DNA of 64,000 nt from Orobanche coerulescens (GCA_033398695.1 CM065818.1:52980001-53044000); one strand, 5' to 3'. Positions 21,935 through 33,802 are shown, counted from the first letter of the stretch. Translations and numbers: made by a program. The notes: generated by a model not told the origin, from the letters alone.

Positions 21935-24601
21935 ATGACGACTTCTCAGACTTCTTCCCTTTCCATGAAGAAGAGAGAATCAATCATCAATGGATGCGTC
22001 TTCGCCAGGTCCGTGGTGATGGAGAGAATCAATCTCGAAGGGGAAGACTTTGTCGGAATGGAGATGGTCGCTTCACGTGTGAAACAGCATGGGCTATACC
22101 GCCTTGCGAGCCACCATGTCGAGTTGTACGATGAACATATAGTAGAAGAATTTTGTTCGGATGCCTCGCTCAAATACTTGTCTCAGAGGAAAGGAGGAGA
22201 AATTTCTGAAATCTCTGCAACTGTTCAAGGAATTGAGGTCTCGGTGAAGAGAGATTTGTTCGAAAAACTTTACAGGCTGCTGTCTGATGGCCTGAAAATA
22301 GAAGAACTTGAGACCTTCCGGTCGGAGAGTCTTCTATGTGCTTACTGTAAGTTATGTATGGGTGATAAGAATGATAAGAATGTTCACCCCTCATGCCACA
22401 AGAAAAACTTATGTCTGCCCTACGTGTACCTTCATGCCTTCTGTTGCCGGGTAGTTGAAAATCGGACAGGAGCTTTCGAGATGTGCACCAATCTAGGCTT
22501 CAGAATGATGGTCGCTATCATGTCCGAAGAAAAGTTTAACTGGTGTCAGATATTGCTGAAAAGGATACATGAGGAGGCTGCCAAACCTGAATCTGCAAAG
22601 AAATCATTCGGCCTCATCCTGAATTATATCCTCACTCACTGCGGAGTAAGATAATCTGCCGTTGCCAAGAAGATTGGCCCCGAAAAATTCATTGGTGGAA
22701 TGAAATCCAATGTATTCAACAAGTCTCCCGTAATTTCCAAGAGGACGCAACCCCACAACACGCTAATCTCAAGTGACCCGAGAGACGTCACTGTGAGAAT
22801 CTCGACCGAGGAAAAGAAAATGAAGAGAAGTGTCTCTGACAGCCGGTCACCTCATGTTGTAGAGAAGAATAAGAAGAAGAAAAAGAAAAAGAAGCCTTCT
22901 AAGGCTGAGGCTACGGTGACTACAACGGTCAATGTAGAAGTCCTTAGTATTCCAATAGCTGAATCTATCCCACAGGGTGCAACCCCTATGGAAGAAACAG
23001 TTGCTGCAAAAACTGCAGATCCCGAGCCTGTGGCGGCTATGATGGACGACCAACTGTTTACCAAGCTGGAGGGTTCCGACAAATCGACTGGCCCCTCAGA
23101 GCCAAAAGTCGCTACTCCTGATAGGGTACCCACCCATGTATAGGATCCCTCTCCCGACAGGGTACCATCCCCTGTTATGGATCCCTCTCCGAAACAGGCT
23201 CCCATTCCTGTTGAGGATCGCATCTACACGGTAGACCCAACTACTGTACGGAGTCCCTCCCCAACAGACATAATCAATAATACTCTCCTCCACGTACAAA
23301 TCGAGCAAGCGTACGAATGCTTCAAAATCTGGAAGTCTTACAGAGTCGCCCCTTACAACACCCTGTACCACTGGGATGACTGGAAGGATGAGGAATTTTT
23401 TGCTCTGGAGGTCACGGACACCCAGAACGTCGACGTCCTGATCCGCTGGGAGGATCACTTTTGCCAAGAGCTAATCGCTGACTATTTCAAGGCAAAAGAG
23501 AAGGCTAAACTGAAAGGGAAGTCACAGTCCGATGACAAAGCTCCATCGAACAGCCACCACTCCGACCCTGACTCAGACGATGACGACGATGCCCTCTAGG
23601 CCGATTTGAGGATCAACCTAGAGGGGCTAGGGAAGGTGAGATGGCCAAACTTCAAAACCAACAGGGTCAGGGGACATCTGACAAATAACAGTCCCCTCCC
23701 CCGCAACAAGATGCTGTCATAGAACAACAGGAGGAATCAGTCCCTCCTATCACCACTGAAGAGCAAGCTGCTCCGCCGCAGTACGCCCATCCTATATCGT
23801 AACATGAAGACGCTACCCGTGCCATCCCTCCAGGAGGATTCAGTCCCACTTCCGGATCAAGCGGAAGCTGAGAGTCGGCACGAGGATTCAGTCCCTACTA
23901 TACTTTCGACTGCCGATGAACAATCCCGATAGGAGAAATCAGTCCCTCCTGTCTCCGAGACGGATCATACAGCACTTCCTTCCGAAGCTCCTGATTCTGA
24001 AGCTCCCACTCAAGATGCCACTGCATCTCCTATCTATGTGAGCTCCAAATCAGATTCTGATGATGGTTTCTTACCGGAAGACATACCATGACGACCCCGT
24101 CATCATGTGGTTCTTCGTCAACTGGGAGAACCAGAGGATTCCAAAATCGGGCACCCTGGCTCCCCGCGCACCGAAGCCCGCATAGAGCAACTCAATGTCA
24201 TTGGCCGACAGACAATGTTCCTGCAAGACGCTGTAAAAGCACTGTATGATGTTGGGAAAGAACTCGACTGGATGAGAGAAACTACCCAGGATGAGCTCCC
24301 CAAATTAAAATCTACAATCAACGATGTTGAGAAAGCATTCCGCTTGATGCCTACAACATTATGGCAGGCGCTCAATCAACTCAAGCAGCATCAGTAGAAA
24401 ATCTTAAGGCAAGAATAGGAGAAGCTCTGGATCGCCGAGGCCAAAACGGTTGCCGCCCTTCAACAGACCGGGACCAGACTGACTGAGCGCGATCATAATA
24501 TCGATGATCTGTGCTTAGTGCTTAGTACAATGGTACAAACCGTCAATGATCTGAAGACCAAACAGGATAAGAATAAATGCGACATGACCAATCTTCTATA
24601 A
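21935..24601 (+). pseudogene. env-like ORF3 of the SIRE-like element, about 889 codons, stop-riddled
   Basis: A long protein coded after pol, as in SIRE1-type elements, where it is called env-like; its function is unknown. The start is ATG 21935 (MTTSQTSSLSMKKRESI). Almost the whole length reads in one frame to the stop at 24599-24601, interrupted by in-frame stops (22652 TAA, 23141 TAG, 23597 TAG and others) and a short out-of-frame stretch at about 23640-23820. The N-terminal part (to about 22650) is globular and matches a conserved plant retroelement domain with VEEFCSDA.. and ISATVQGIEVSVK segments and several Cys. A Lys run follows (22865-22900), then a low-complexity region with PSPDRVPSPV repeats, an acidic DDDDD patch (23575) and repeated E/D-SVPP motifs. 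The C-terminus is a coiled coil (24170-24595). No clear transmembrane segment is seen. Confidence 0.7.
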
Positions 24602-25782
24602 AGAAATGATATCTCTTACCGTCCATGATCAGAATTGATACAATGTTTTTGTGCCCCTTGGGCAAAACAAATACATCATCTTAAGTGATAATGAAACCAG
24701 ATTCTAAATCCAACATAAGTGATTAGATGTCAGTAGCCTCGGCACTATGCCCACTGCCAACAATCATCATCACTTCTCCAGCTCCAAGCTTTCTACTTCG
24801 TTCCAGATCCTGATTCGTTGTACATATATGAGAACTTGCACCAGAATCAAGTAATCAAAAAGTAGAATAAACAGTTACAGAACAATTCATTTCCAAACTA
24901 GTAGTTCAGTACCTGAAGGCGCATTGCGGTCAAGTTTTGGACAATGCCTCCTCCAGTGGCCTAACTCAACGTAGTTGAGGTAAGAATCTGTAATTTGGCC
25001 ACCTTACTCTTAGGAAACATTAGGCCTTGCCCTTATCTTTCTGTACCCCACCTTTGGGCTTGAAATGCTGTTTTCCCTTCTTCTTATTGTTCTTGGACCT
25101 CAAAGGCCCAAAAGAAATTACAAGAGCAGCCTCCTTCGGCCTAGTATTCATCTAATACTGTGTCGTACTCAGTTTGTTCATTAGCCCTGCCATGTTGCAT
25201 GCAATCTCATTGCAGTTGAAATTTATTACACACTAAGAGAAAGAGTCAGAAAGTGACTATAGGATAAGGTCGGTCTAGAGAGAAGCATGCATACTAAAAT
25301 CAAGTGCCTCTAATCTCTTGATCGTAGATATTATTTTTAGGATATGATCCCCAACTTTCTCACTTTCCTTCATCCGAGCACCAAACAACTGCTTCGATAT
25401 CTCATAGTGCTCCCCATTGAGCTCAGTAAGATGGTCCAGAATCGCCCTTGCAGAGGGAATACTTTCATGGGCTCTTTGAAGCTCATTGTTCATCGAGTCC
25501 ATCATGAAATCTCAAACCCTGACATCATCTTTGAGCTAATTCTCATAGGCTTGAACATCCTCCTGACTAGCCCTGGTCCGTGCAAGAGCCAATGGGATGT
25601 CCGCCTCCAAGACGCATCCCATCATCTCCATACTAAGGACTATCCTCATATTGTGGAGCTAGTCCACAAAATTGGATCTAGTAAGAATATTCTTTTCAAG
25701 TAGAATCGTGAGCGGGTTCATGTTATTTTTGAGAGATTCTTCGTTTGTTAACTGAAGATAATAATCTTATATTCGCTAGTGG
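24602..25782 (-). mobile_element. Ty1/copia gag-protease fragment (family of the 31801-55063 element)
   Basis: Minus-strand fragment colinear with 36000-36347 plus 44646-45440 of the large copia element. It includes QRAHESIPSARAILDHLTELNGEHYEISKQLFGARMKE..GDHILKII..IKRLEALDF of the gag (25505-25275), a Lys-rich linker (about 25100), a CCHC-like remnant and a protease-side segment (24610-24760). Stops are frequent and there is no LTR. It abuts the env-like stop codon on the left and a Tekay pol fragment on the right, so the junctions are probably deletion joins. Confidence 0.75.
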
Positions 25783-25789
25783 GTTCAAA

Positions 25790-26575
25790 CTCTCGAGGAT
25801 ATGATGAGGGCCTGTGCCCTAGATTGGAAGGATGATAAGAATCACACTTGCCATTCGTCAAGTTTATGTACAACAATAGTTAGTATGCCTCCATTAAAAT
25901 GGAAATGTTCAAAGCTTTGTGCGGGAGGGGTGTAGATCGCTGCTATGTTGGAATGATTCGTCAGAGCTGATCTACCGAGACAGATATGTTAGTTGAGATG
26001 AGAGACAAAATCACCTTGATTCGTGATAGATTATTGACCACTCAGACCTGACATAAATCTTATACGAACATCCACCATCCATTGGAATTTGAGGTCGGAG
26101 TCACATTTTACTGAAGGTGTCTCCGACCAATAGAGTTTATCGCTTCGGGAGGAAGGGTAAACTTAATTCGAGGCATATTGGACCATTTGAAGTTTTAGAG
26201 CAGGTTGGGGAGCTGGCCTATAGTTTTGGTCTTCTGCTGTCATTGAGTCATGTGCATAATATGTTTCACATTTCTTAGTTGAGAAAATATGTCCCGAACC
26301 CGAGTTAAATTATCGATTATAGAGAGAAAGAAGTGGGACCTAACATAACGATTGAATAGAGTCTCGTTCATATTTTGGAGCATCGAGTAAAGAAACTTTG
26401 GAGCATCGAGTAAAGAAACTTAGGCACAAAATTATTCAGTTGGTTAAAGTTCAATGGTCGAGATATGGCATGAAAGAGGCCACATGGGAGATGGAAGAGA
26501 ATATGAAGTTAAGATATCATGAGTTGTTCACTTTGTAAGTTTCGGGACGAAATTTCTTTTTAGAGTGGGAGAACG
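25790..26575 (+). pseudogene. Tekay/Del-like pol 3' end: integrase C-terminus and chromodomain
   Basis: Plus-strand remnants of a second Tekay-like element: FAYNNS (about 25865), FEVGSHILLKVSPTNRVYRFGRKGKLNSRHIGPFEVLEQVG (about 26090-26200), HVHNMFHISQLRKYVPNP (26245-26305) and a chromodomain IIQLVKVQWSRYGMKEATWEME (26430-26495). A 24-bp tandem duplication (TTTGGAGCATCGAGTAAAG twice, 26375-26422) lies at the chromodomain start. It ends TTTCGGGACGAAATTTC then a purine tract at about 26560-26575, the Tekay signature. There are multiple stops and most of pol is missing upstream. Confidence 0.85.
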
Positions 26576-28700
26576 TGATATCCGTATTTTTATTTCCATA
26601 TGTCTCCATTTTTTTGATTAGTTTATACTTGGTGTATATTTATATTCCATTTTATTTTCTCGGAGTTTTGTTAGTGTTGAGTTCGTTAATTATTGTTTGG
26701 ACTGACGTTCTATTGTTGATTTCATAGTTGTTGTTTTCTATTGTGTAGTCACGGAGTTGCATAGAATCGATGGAGGAGTGTTGTTGTTCTGCAGTGGTTA
26801 CGTACGCCATGTATCATGCATAACGTACGTAACAGCTGAACTTAACATACGTGAATTCTCATCGTAGCGCACGTGATTATACCTTGTAGTTTGAGGCAGT
26901 AGCATTGGTCAGCATCCTTGTTAGGTTTGGTACCGCCACTTGAAGGGTGGTTGAATAGTGTGGTTAAGAGTAACGAACTCTTTTGGTGCGGAAGCGATAA
27001 ATAATTGCGGAATATAAAAGACATAGAGATTCATAGAGGTTCGGCAACGGGCCTATGTCCTCTCTCCTTATCTGCTTCTATAGGCTCAAGATAAACCTGT
27101 TCGCCTTGTCTTTGTTCGGTCCAAGGTAAATTATTTACAATCTTATCTTCTATCGGTCCAAGATAAACCGTTACAATCTTGTCTTTATGTTGGTCCAAGA
27201 TAAACCGTTTATATTTTCTATTGGATAAGGAATCAACCTTTCTAGCTTTCTATCGGTACTAGAAACACCTCACTTGAATTTAGATTATGATTCTAACAAT
27301 GCCGGATCCCAATCCTAATAACACTGAATCAAATCTACAATTCTTTTTTTTCTCTCATGTATGGTTGAGTGAATGAAACACTCGAACTCTTGTCAATTAA
27401 GCTCGATTACAACAACAATAATTTTTATAGCGTATATCAGATGTATAGCACTTTGCTTGAAGTGGTTGGTACTAAATAATACCAAGTGCATTGGTATTTA
27501 TAAGCTTTAGAGCCAAACTATCTGTTGTTCGCTGTTCTTCTTTAGCGTACGTTATGCTTTCTGTTTAGCGTATGTAATGCTCTTAGCGTACGTAATCCTT
27601 CCTTATTATGAACGTTAGCTGGTGTTGATTTCAATCCAGTAGCTACTGTCTCTTCCTTAGCGTACGTTAATGATGTTGTTTGCGTACGTTATATGCAACC
27701 TCAGATAGCCGTTGAAATGATGACATACTCCATGACGTCACTCGTTCATTAACACTCCAATATTTGAATTCTGATTCAAACGCTTTAGCGTACATTATAA
27801 TATACATGTTGCGTATGTTGTCACGTATTTAGCGTACGTTAAATTGTCCTCATTGCGTGCGTTAACATTGCTCTTACTTCGACAGACTTCAGCTGGGTAT
27901 TTGTTGCATACGTTGGCTATGATGCCTACCGTACATATTTATGCTTCAGTTCTTTGTATTTCTGTCCAGCTTCGTGTTTCTTCAACTGTTGATGATTAAT
28001 TGTTGTTTTTCATTGTTTGTCAACGTATCATCAAAATCTTTAATATGAATGTGTGGAATAAAATATTCCAACAATCCTTATGTACGCTACAGTCATGTTG
28101 TATCATATATTACCACGCATTATGTACGTTAGCGTTATGTCGTAGCGTATGTTGACTTACCTGTAGGTTGGAGGCAGTGACCTCTAGCTATGGACTTACA
28201 TACGCTACACTGGAACTGTTGCATACGTTATATGTTTGTTATGTATGCTAGTTGACCCATGCAGCGCATGTAACATTCCTTGATGCATCGACACAATAGC
28301 CTCTATGAAGTTCATTGCCAACGCTAGCTCATTATCTTAACGTACGTTAGAAGCCTAGCGTACAACACATAGTGTGTTACGTACATAACAATTGAGGTAA
28401 ATCTCTTTGAGTTCCTAGCATGGATTAATCATCACTTGATTTTCGTTCATCATCCGAATTGAGGTAAATCTCCTATAACCTAGTTTTGGATATTTTGGGG
28501 GTTTTGGTTGACTTTGTCCCCTTAATCCGATTTAGCTTAGATTAGTGATGGATTCTCGATGATATAGTTGTATTCTATCAATTTCTTTGTTAATCTACGA
28601 TTTATTTGTTGATGTTTCTTCGATTGGTCGAGTTGGACCAAAATGATGCCTTTGAGATGTCCGTTACAATATCATAGTGGGGGATTTGGGTGTTCTGTAA
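26576..28700 (+). repeat. 3' LTR of the second Tekay-like element, interrupted by a solo LTR
   Basis: It starts TGATATCCG right after the polypurine tract. Both sides of the inserted solo LTR (26919-28073) carry degenerate ACGTACGT motifs (for example 26797, 26821, 28082, 28122 and 28341), as in the Tekay-like LTRs at 8683 and 15279. The end near 28695 (GGGTGTTCTG) is approximate, giving about 970 bp of LTR without the insert. Confidence 0.6.
26919..28073. mobile_element. solo LTR, 1155 bp, TSD ATCCT
   Basis: It begins TGTTAGG and ends CCAACA, and is flanked by ATCCT at 26914-26918 and 28074-28078. No primer site, polypurine tract or coding sequence is inside, so it is a solo LTR, the usual product of LTR-LTR recombination. 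The termini look copia-like but the family is not identified. It also holds a cluster of GCGTACGTTA-type motifs (27543-27910). Confidence 0.85.
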
Positions 28701-29490
28701 TTATTTGCCCTTGTAAAATTGTTGATTTAGCATTGATATGATATTACGATCGAATTCCTTGCGAATGACTTGAGTCGAAACTCTTATGTTCGTTGCTTTC
28801 TTCATGTAAATTAATCAAGGGGGATATTGTGGGATATAAATGGCATAGAGAAATAAATAAATCAAGTACCAAAATTATTGAATGTGATGATTTTGGAAGG
28901 GTGAAGAGACCTCGTCACTAGTAATTCAATGTTGGTAATTTTGCCTATATTTATCCACATTTTTCAGAAATTTGATATCACAATCCCGTCATACTTGATT
29001 CTCTGCTTATATATTTTATGTGTATTGGCGGGTTAAACCATATGGAACCGTACACTAACCCTTGAGTTTGAACCAAGTTTAAATATGCTAGATGTTTTTT
29101 TCTATGAAAAGTCATTGAAACGAGGCGCTTTATGAAGTTAGTATCCAACACATTTACTCTCATTTTTTTGGTTTATGTTGCTTATATATTAAGGAAGTAT
29201 TTTTGGCCGGAATGAATTATTATGTTTAAGATCCCTCTTAGGATGGTGGCAATCATGCTTCAACTAAATCCACATATCTCACCACCCATCAATAATATCA
29301 TTCCACCTCATCTCATACCTCAACCATACCTCACGATACTTTTTAGTGGCAACTATGATTTTCTCATACCTCACCTAATTTTATTTTTTTATTTTTTATA
29401 TTCATAAATTATAATAAACAATTTAATAAAAACATAATATTTCATTAATAATTAAAAAAAATTACAAAATACTTAAAAAAAACATGGTCG
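28701..29490. other. no gene recognised; AT-rich spacer
   Basis: A purine tract CAAGGGGGATATTG near 28817-28830 followed by TGGGATATAAATGG resembles a copia polypurine tract and LTR start, but no partner LTR was found. 29214-29480 is AT-rich with no coding potential. Nothing else could be assigned. Confidence 0.35.
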
Positions 29491-29497
29491 GCAAACT

Positions 29498-29917
29498 TTG
29501 GTCGTTCCACGGGTTACAGACTCTCGAGTTTCGGTAGAGCTTGCCGTGTCTTCAATTGAATCGTACACGGCTAAAAAGGTTGATAGGGTACTACCGGATA
29601 ACCATAGTTCGGACGAGTCCTCGGGAATAAATAACTCGTCGGATGAAGAAGAAGATGATGAAACCATTGTAAAAATATGTGAATTGTTTGTGCTAAATAA
29701 GATTGAAAGTGATTTTTTGCAAAATGTTTTCGCTGGGGTGGCGGCGGTGTTGTCGTGCGGTTTCAACCCATACCACGCCGATGCCAAAGGTGCTGCCACC
29801 ACCCTTACGTGGGTTTACTTTGTTTTTGTTTATATTGTTCGAGGGTCAACAACAAAATTACATTGGGGATTGATATTTACAGTTGCCATAGTTATTACTT
29901 TAGTGTATTTTTTATAG
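29498..29917 (+). CDS. hypothetical open frame, 139 codons, probably not a gene
   Basis: I do not recognise it. It has a Ser/Asp/Glu-rich acidic middle (SSDESSGINNSSDEEEDDE) and two hydrophobic C-terminal stretches that could be membrane segments (WVYFVFVYIV and LIFTVAIVITLVYFL). Its opposite strand is also open (29802-29473), which weakens the case for coding. It sits just upstream of the LINE 5' region in AT-rich spacer. It could be a remnant of an unidentified DNA transposon ORF or chance. Confidence 0.2.
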   Translation: MVVPRVTDSRVSVELAVSSIESYTAKKVDRVLPDNHSSDESSGINNSSDEEEDDETIVKICELFVLNKIESDFLQNVFAGVAAVLSCGFNPYHADAKGAATTLTWVYFVFVYIVRGSTTKLHWGLIFTVAIVITLVYFL

Positions 29918-29989
29918 TGAATCACATTAAAACTTCACATGTTGTGTTTAATTTTATTATTTTATGAGATTCGCGTGTTTCAGTTGAGT

Positions 29990-30904
29990 TTTGACAAAAA
30001 CTAGTACAGAGTCCAGATCCGCCAGCTTGCCACCATCGTTCCGCAGTCCAGATCAGTCAGCGTGCCACCATCTTTTTGCCCTTGCTGATTCTGCTCGTGT
30101 ACGCGCCATCGCCATTCACGTCTGCGATTCTTTCCTCGAGTGCGGACCTCACAGCCGCCGATCGTGTGGTGAAGAGGATGGGTCAGAAGTGAACATCCGC
30201 GGTTGTATCTGGTTTTGGGGCCGGATATTGGGCCTGATTTTACTGGGCTGTGGATTCATTTGGTGATCGGCTTCTGGTTTTGTAGATGCAATTTGTTGAG
30301 TTATGTTGTAGTTGTGGTTGCTAAATTCTAATCTCGATATAGCTGATTTGCACTTTTCGCGATTGGATTTCGCGATTTGTTGCTCCGGATCTTCATCTGA
30401 GCTGTTGCTGATCGTTTTGGACTAACTTGCGCTTGCGCCGCGTCGGGCTGCTGGTCATCTCCGGAATAATAACATTTCACCGCTGCATTCACCCCTCCCC
30501 GTCAATCTAACAGTAGTATTGCATTTTAACTGTCTGCTTTGCAGGTTTCCCAGCCGGATTTTCACGCTGTCTGAAATCTTCCCGTGCTGCTCCCAGGCGT
30601 CGTCGGCCTACCGTTCGCCTTTTCCCACCCAAGAGACCAGCTCGAGTCACAGGAGGCGCGTTCGTAAAGAGTCGAGCCGGGTTTGGTTCAGGAGTCGATC
30701 GATTTCCAGCTTCCGCGGCTTTTTCTGTCGAAGTCTGGTATTATTATACTTTTCTATTAAACTTCATTTTTCGTCAGCCATATATCTACTATTTACTGTT
30801 ATTTTTATGTGGTTTGATTGATTTTAAATTGTCTTTTACATTCTCATCATATTTTTATTTTTGGCTACTCTACCTCATTGTATTTTTCGTAGTGCGTTTG
30901 TGTT
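29990..30904 (+). promoter_or_regulatory. LINE 5' region, non-coding
   Basis: GC-richer than its left flank, with no conserved coding. It contains a roughly 35-bp imperfect tandem duplication (GTCCAGATC..CAGC.TGCCACCATC at about 30010-30085). It should hold the internal promoter expected for a LINE, but no specific motif supports that. Confidence 0.4.
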
Positions 30905-31800
30905 TTGTGTTGGTCGATGTCGCGCTGTTTGTGGGTTGGTAGTTGGGATTTGGGTGCCTTGACGGGTAAGCTTTTGGAGCTCGTGGATGTTTTGCGTAAG
31001 AGAAAGGTTGATGTGGCTTGTATTCAGGAGACTAGGTGGAAGGGGGCGCAGTTTAGGGAGACGAACGGTTATAAATTGTGGTATTCAGGCATTGCTAACT
31101 CGAGTAATGATGTGGGTATTCTTTTGTCTAAGAAGCTTAAGGATAACGTCGTGGAAGTGAAGAGGTATAACGATAGGATTATGTCCGTTAGAGTGGTGGT
31201 TGGGGAGAAGGTGGTTAACGTGGTTTGTGCGTATGCTCCACATGTTCGTTTGGGTGTGCTTGTTAAGGCAGCTTTTTGAGTCTGTTTAGATGAGTTGGTC
31301 GGGTGTATTCCGGACGATCAATTTATTGTTTGGGGGGGTGATTTCAATGGACACATTGGTGAGGGGGTCGATGGTTACCATAGTGCGCATGGGGGTTTCG
31401 GCTTCGGAGTTAGGAATGCAGAAGGTTCAGCACAGTTGGAGTTTGCCACTACGCATGAGTTGGTAATTGCTAACTCTGTTTTTCAGAAGAGAGCTGAACA
31501 CCTCATCACCTTCGGTAGTGGGAGGCACAACACGCAAATTGACTATCTTCTTTTGCGCAGTCGTGATGCTAGGGCGTGCGTGGACTGCAAGGTGTTCCGG
31601 AACGAGGCATGTACTTCTCAACACCGGCTGCTGGCTATGGATTTATCCATGGGAGGTCGTGTTATTAGCAGGGCTAGAGAAGTTAGACCTAGGATTCTCT
31701 CGAAGGATCTGGAGGGTGAGAAGGCGACAGAATTCAGGGAGTCTTTGACCCGCGAAGGAGGTTTTTTGCGGGGGGCGATGCTAACCTTATGTGGACCAGC
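30905..31800 (+). pseudogene. LINE endonuclease (EEP/APE type), broken
   Basis: The domain that nicks target DNA for target-primed reverse transcription. Motifs in order are VGSWDLGALTGK (Asn of the usual WNIG changed to Asp, about 30945), VDVACIQETRW (catalytic Glu, about 31010), SSNDVGILLSKKL, NVVCAYAPH (about 31225), IVWGGDFNGHIGEG (Asp/Asn, about 31330), HGGFGFGVRNAEG (31388), TQIDYLLLRSRD (31540) and SQHRLLAMDL (catalytic His, 31615). An in-frame TGA is at 31277-31279. The last 30 bases shift frame at homopolymers (TTTTTT, GGGGGG near 31763-31776). The insertion site is 31800. Confidence 0.9.
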
Positions 31801-33791
31801 AGTTGGGATTTGGTGCCTAAAACGAAGGCCCAGCGGAAGCGGTAAAACGAAAATTAATTCGATCCGAATCCCTATGAGGATCGATCGAGCTATGCATATA
31901 CAAATATAAAATAAACAAAGGAAGATTCGAAATCATACCCTTTGTCGTTCGTTGATTATATGGATTTCCTTCTCTTGAGCTATTCCCCAAACGATCCAAA
32001 ATGCTCCAAGCCCTTGGATGATCCAACGCCGAAAAAACCGCGTCTCTACTTGTCACGCGTCGGAGAAACGAACGGAATGACAACACTCAATTAACCTCTA
32101 AGGTTACGGCTAGAATCAATTGATGAAGCTTTGATTATAACACTCTAAGTGTTTAATTTATATCTCTCAATATTTCTTGATGTTTCTCTAAGAACAATCA
32201 AGAGTTAATGAAGAAGAAGAAGATGACTTAGAGAAAAATGGTTTCTCACTTTTTCTCTCTGTATCTCACGGCTGATTAATAGCCCGTGTGAGATGAAGTC
32301 TTCTTTTTTTTTATTCTTCAACTCATAATATTTTATTCTCAACCAAATAATGTGCATGATACTTGTCCCCTCAACACATGAGATTCCAAACATCATGATG
32401 GGGACAAGTCAAAACACACACATGGATATAAGTGGGGGGAGGGGCGGCCTTGATGAATGGTAGGAAGAGTTCGGTCCATTTCGGACTCCCGTGAGTCCAA
32501 ACAGATAATCTTCGATTCCATTCCGATGTATTTATATCGATTAATTAATTCAATTAATTAATCATATCAAATATATAATAATATAATTAATTTCTCCAAA
32601 AAAATAATTATATTTATTAATTAAATTAATCACCCAGTAATTTATTTAATTCATTAGGCCGTAAATCAATTTATCCAATAAATCGATTTAGACATCCAAT
32701 GTCCCAAATTTAATTAGACATCCAATGTCCAATAAATTAGATATCCAATATCTAATATTAATAATGAGAGAACAAGCTAGATTCATTCCGCCGTCAATCC
32801 TATTGCGCAACTCGGTAGGTTCGTTTCAGTCAGCAATGGGAGGAACCAAAGAGTAGTAGCACCACCTAGCCAGTCTGGCGGCCTACACCGTACCCCAACT
32901 GAGAACGAATGATTGGGATCATTCAAGAACCATTCTGTTGTGAATACCAGTATACGTATAAACCCTTCTTTCAAATGTCCCGATCAAGTTATAGGGTCAC
33001 GGTCAGTCAAACCCTATTTGTACTTGACGCTATGCATGCGTTAATGCAAATCGAGATCATCGAGCTCTCGTGTATCCAATACAACTAGCTCCAATGCTTT
33101 GGCCAAAGACTTATGATCTCATCTGCCAATAACCGCATAGGACATTTAACCCGCTCACTAACGGGAGAAAGAATTCTATCTTGGTATTCAGTAGGACCTG
33201 CTACTTGCCCGTCAAGATGCACGTCGAGGTTGACCCCGCCTTCCGGTTTACAGGGTCGAACTACTCTAATGAAAATATTGATGTCACAAGCACATCCCTA
33301 CTAAATCCTCAAGTCGAAGGTTCACGAATACCTATCACAACCTTTCGATTCCGTCATTGACTGTCCCGGAGTGAAATCCATGTGATGAATCGAGTGTGAG
33401 TCGGTTCGAGTATACTAATCCAATTAGCATACCTATAACGTGTGCTCCCACTAACCATTAGCGTTCGACAGGCACTCTCCATGTCAAAGAACACGTCATA
33501 CAAGTCTTCACATAAACTTAATGCCCATTCAAGATTCATCGACTTGCGAACGATTAAGTATTTGAGCTATAAACCTTTCCAGTGCCGACCTCCTTATCCA
33601 ATAAGGAGTGGAACGTTTTGCTCTCAAATACATGGACTAGTTTCTATACGTATATTTACGAGTTAGGAACGCCAGTAACTACAAGTAAATAAAGAAACAT
33701 TCATTGCCTTATATTAATGATTTACATAATTACAAGTACAATGCCCTCACTCAATATCCTCTGAGTGGCATTCGAGGGCATACTCCCAACA
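31801..33791 (-). repeat. 3' LTR of copia element D (left copy)
   Basis: 1991 bp. The outer end reads AGTTGGG where the partner LTR has TGTTGGG, so the first base is mutated; the inner end is CCCAACA. It contains an AT-rich TTAATTAA-type stretch (32530-32780). Small ORFs here recur in the other LTR and are not genes. LTR divergence looks like a few percent by eye. Confidence 0.92.
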
Positions 33792-33802
33792 ATCTCCCAC
33801 TT
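33792..33802 (-). other. polypurine tract of copia element D
   Basis: Minus-strand AAGTGGGAGAT lies directly before the LTR start TGTTGGG. Confidence 0.8.

Larger units (their letters stand above)
4791..24601 (+). mobile_element. SIRE/Maximus-like Ty1/copia retrotransposon, 3' LTR missing
   Basis: A 5' LTR (4791-6039), tRNA-iMet primer site, UBN2-type gag with coiled coil and CCHC knuckle, DSG protease, integrase, RT, RNase H and a long env-like ORF after pol. Extra ORF3 downstream of pol is the mark of SIRE1/Maximus elements. A gypsy element (8683-19337) splits it between protease and pre-integrase. Part of integrase is inverted (19577-20055). The copy ends at the env-like stop codon, where a fragment of another copia element begins, so the 3' LTR was lost or displaced. 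All ORFs are broken. Confidence 0.85.

Noticed and set aside
22847..23223. Minus-strand frames opposite the env-like ORF.
   Set aside because: They are low-complexity shadows of the Lys- and Pro-rich coding repeats on the plus strand.
31817..32086. Frame with a close copy at 53001-53357.
   Set aside because: It sits at the LTR ends of copia element D, and the right-hand version runs out of the LTR into the leader, so it is not a gene.
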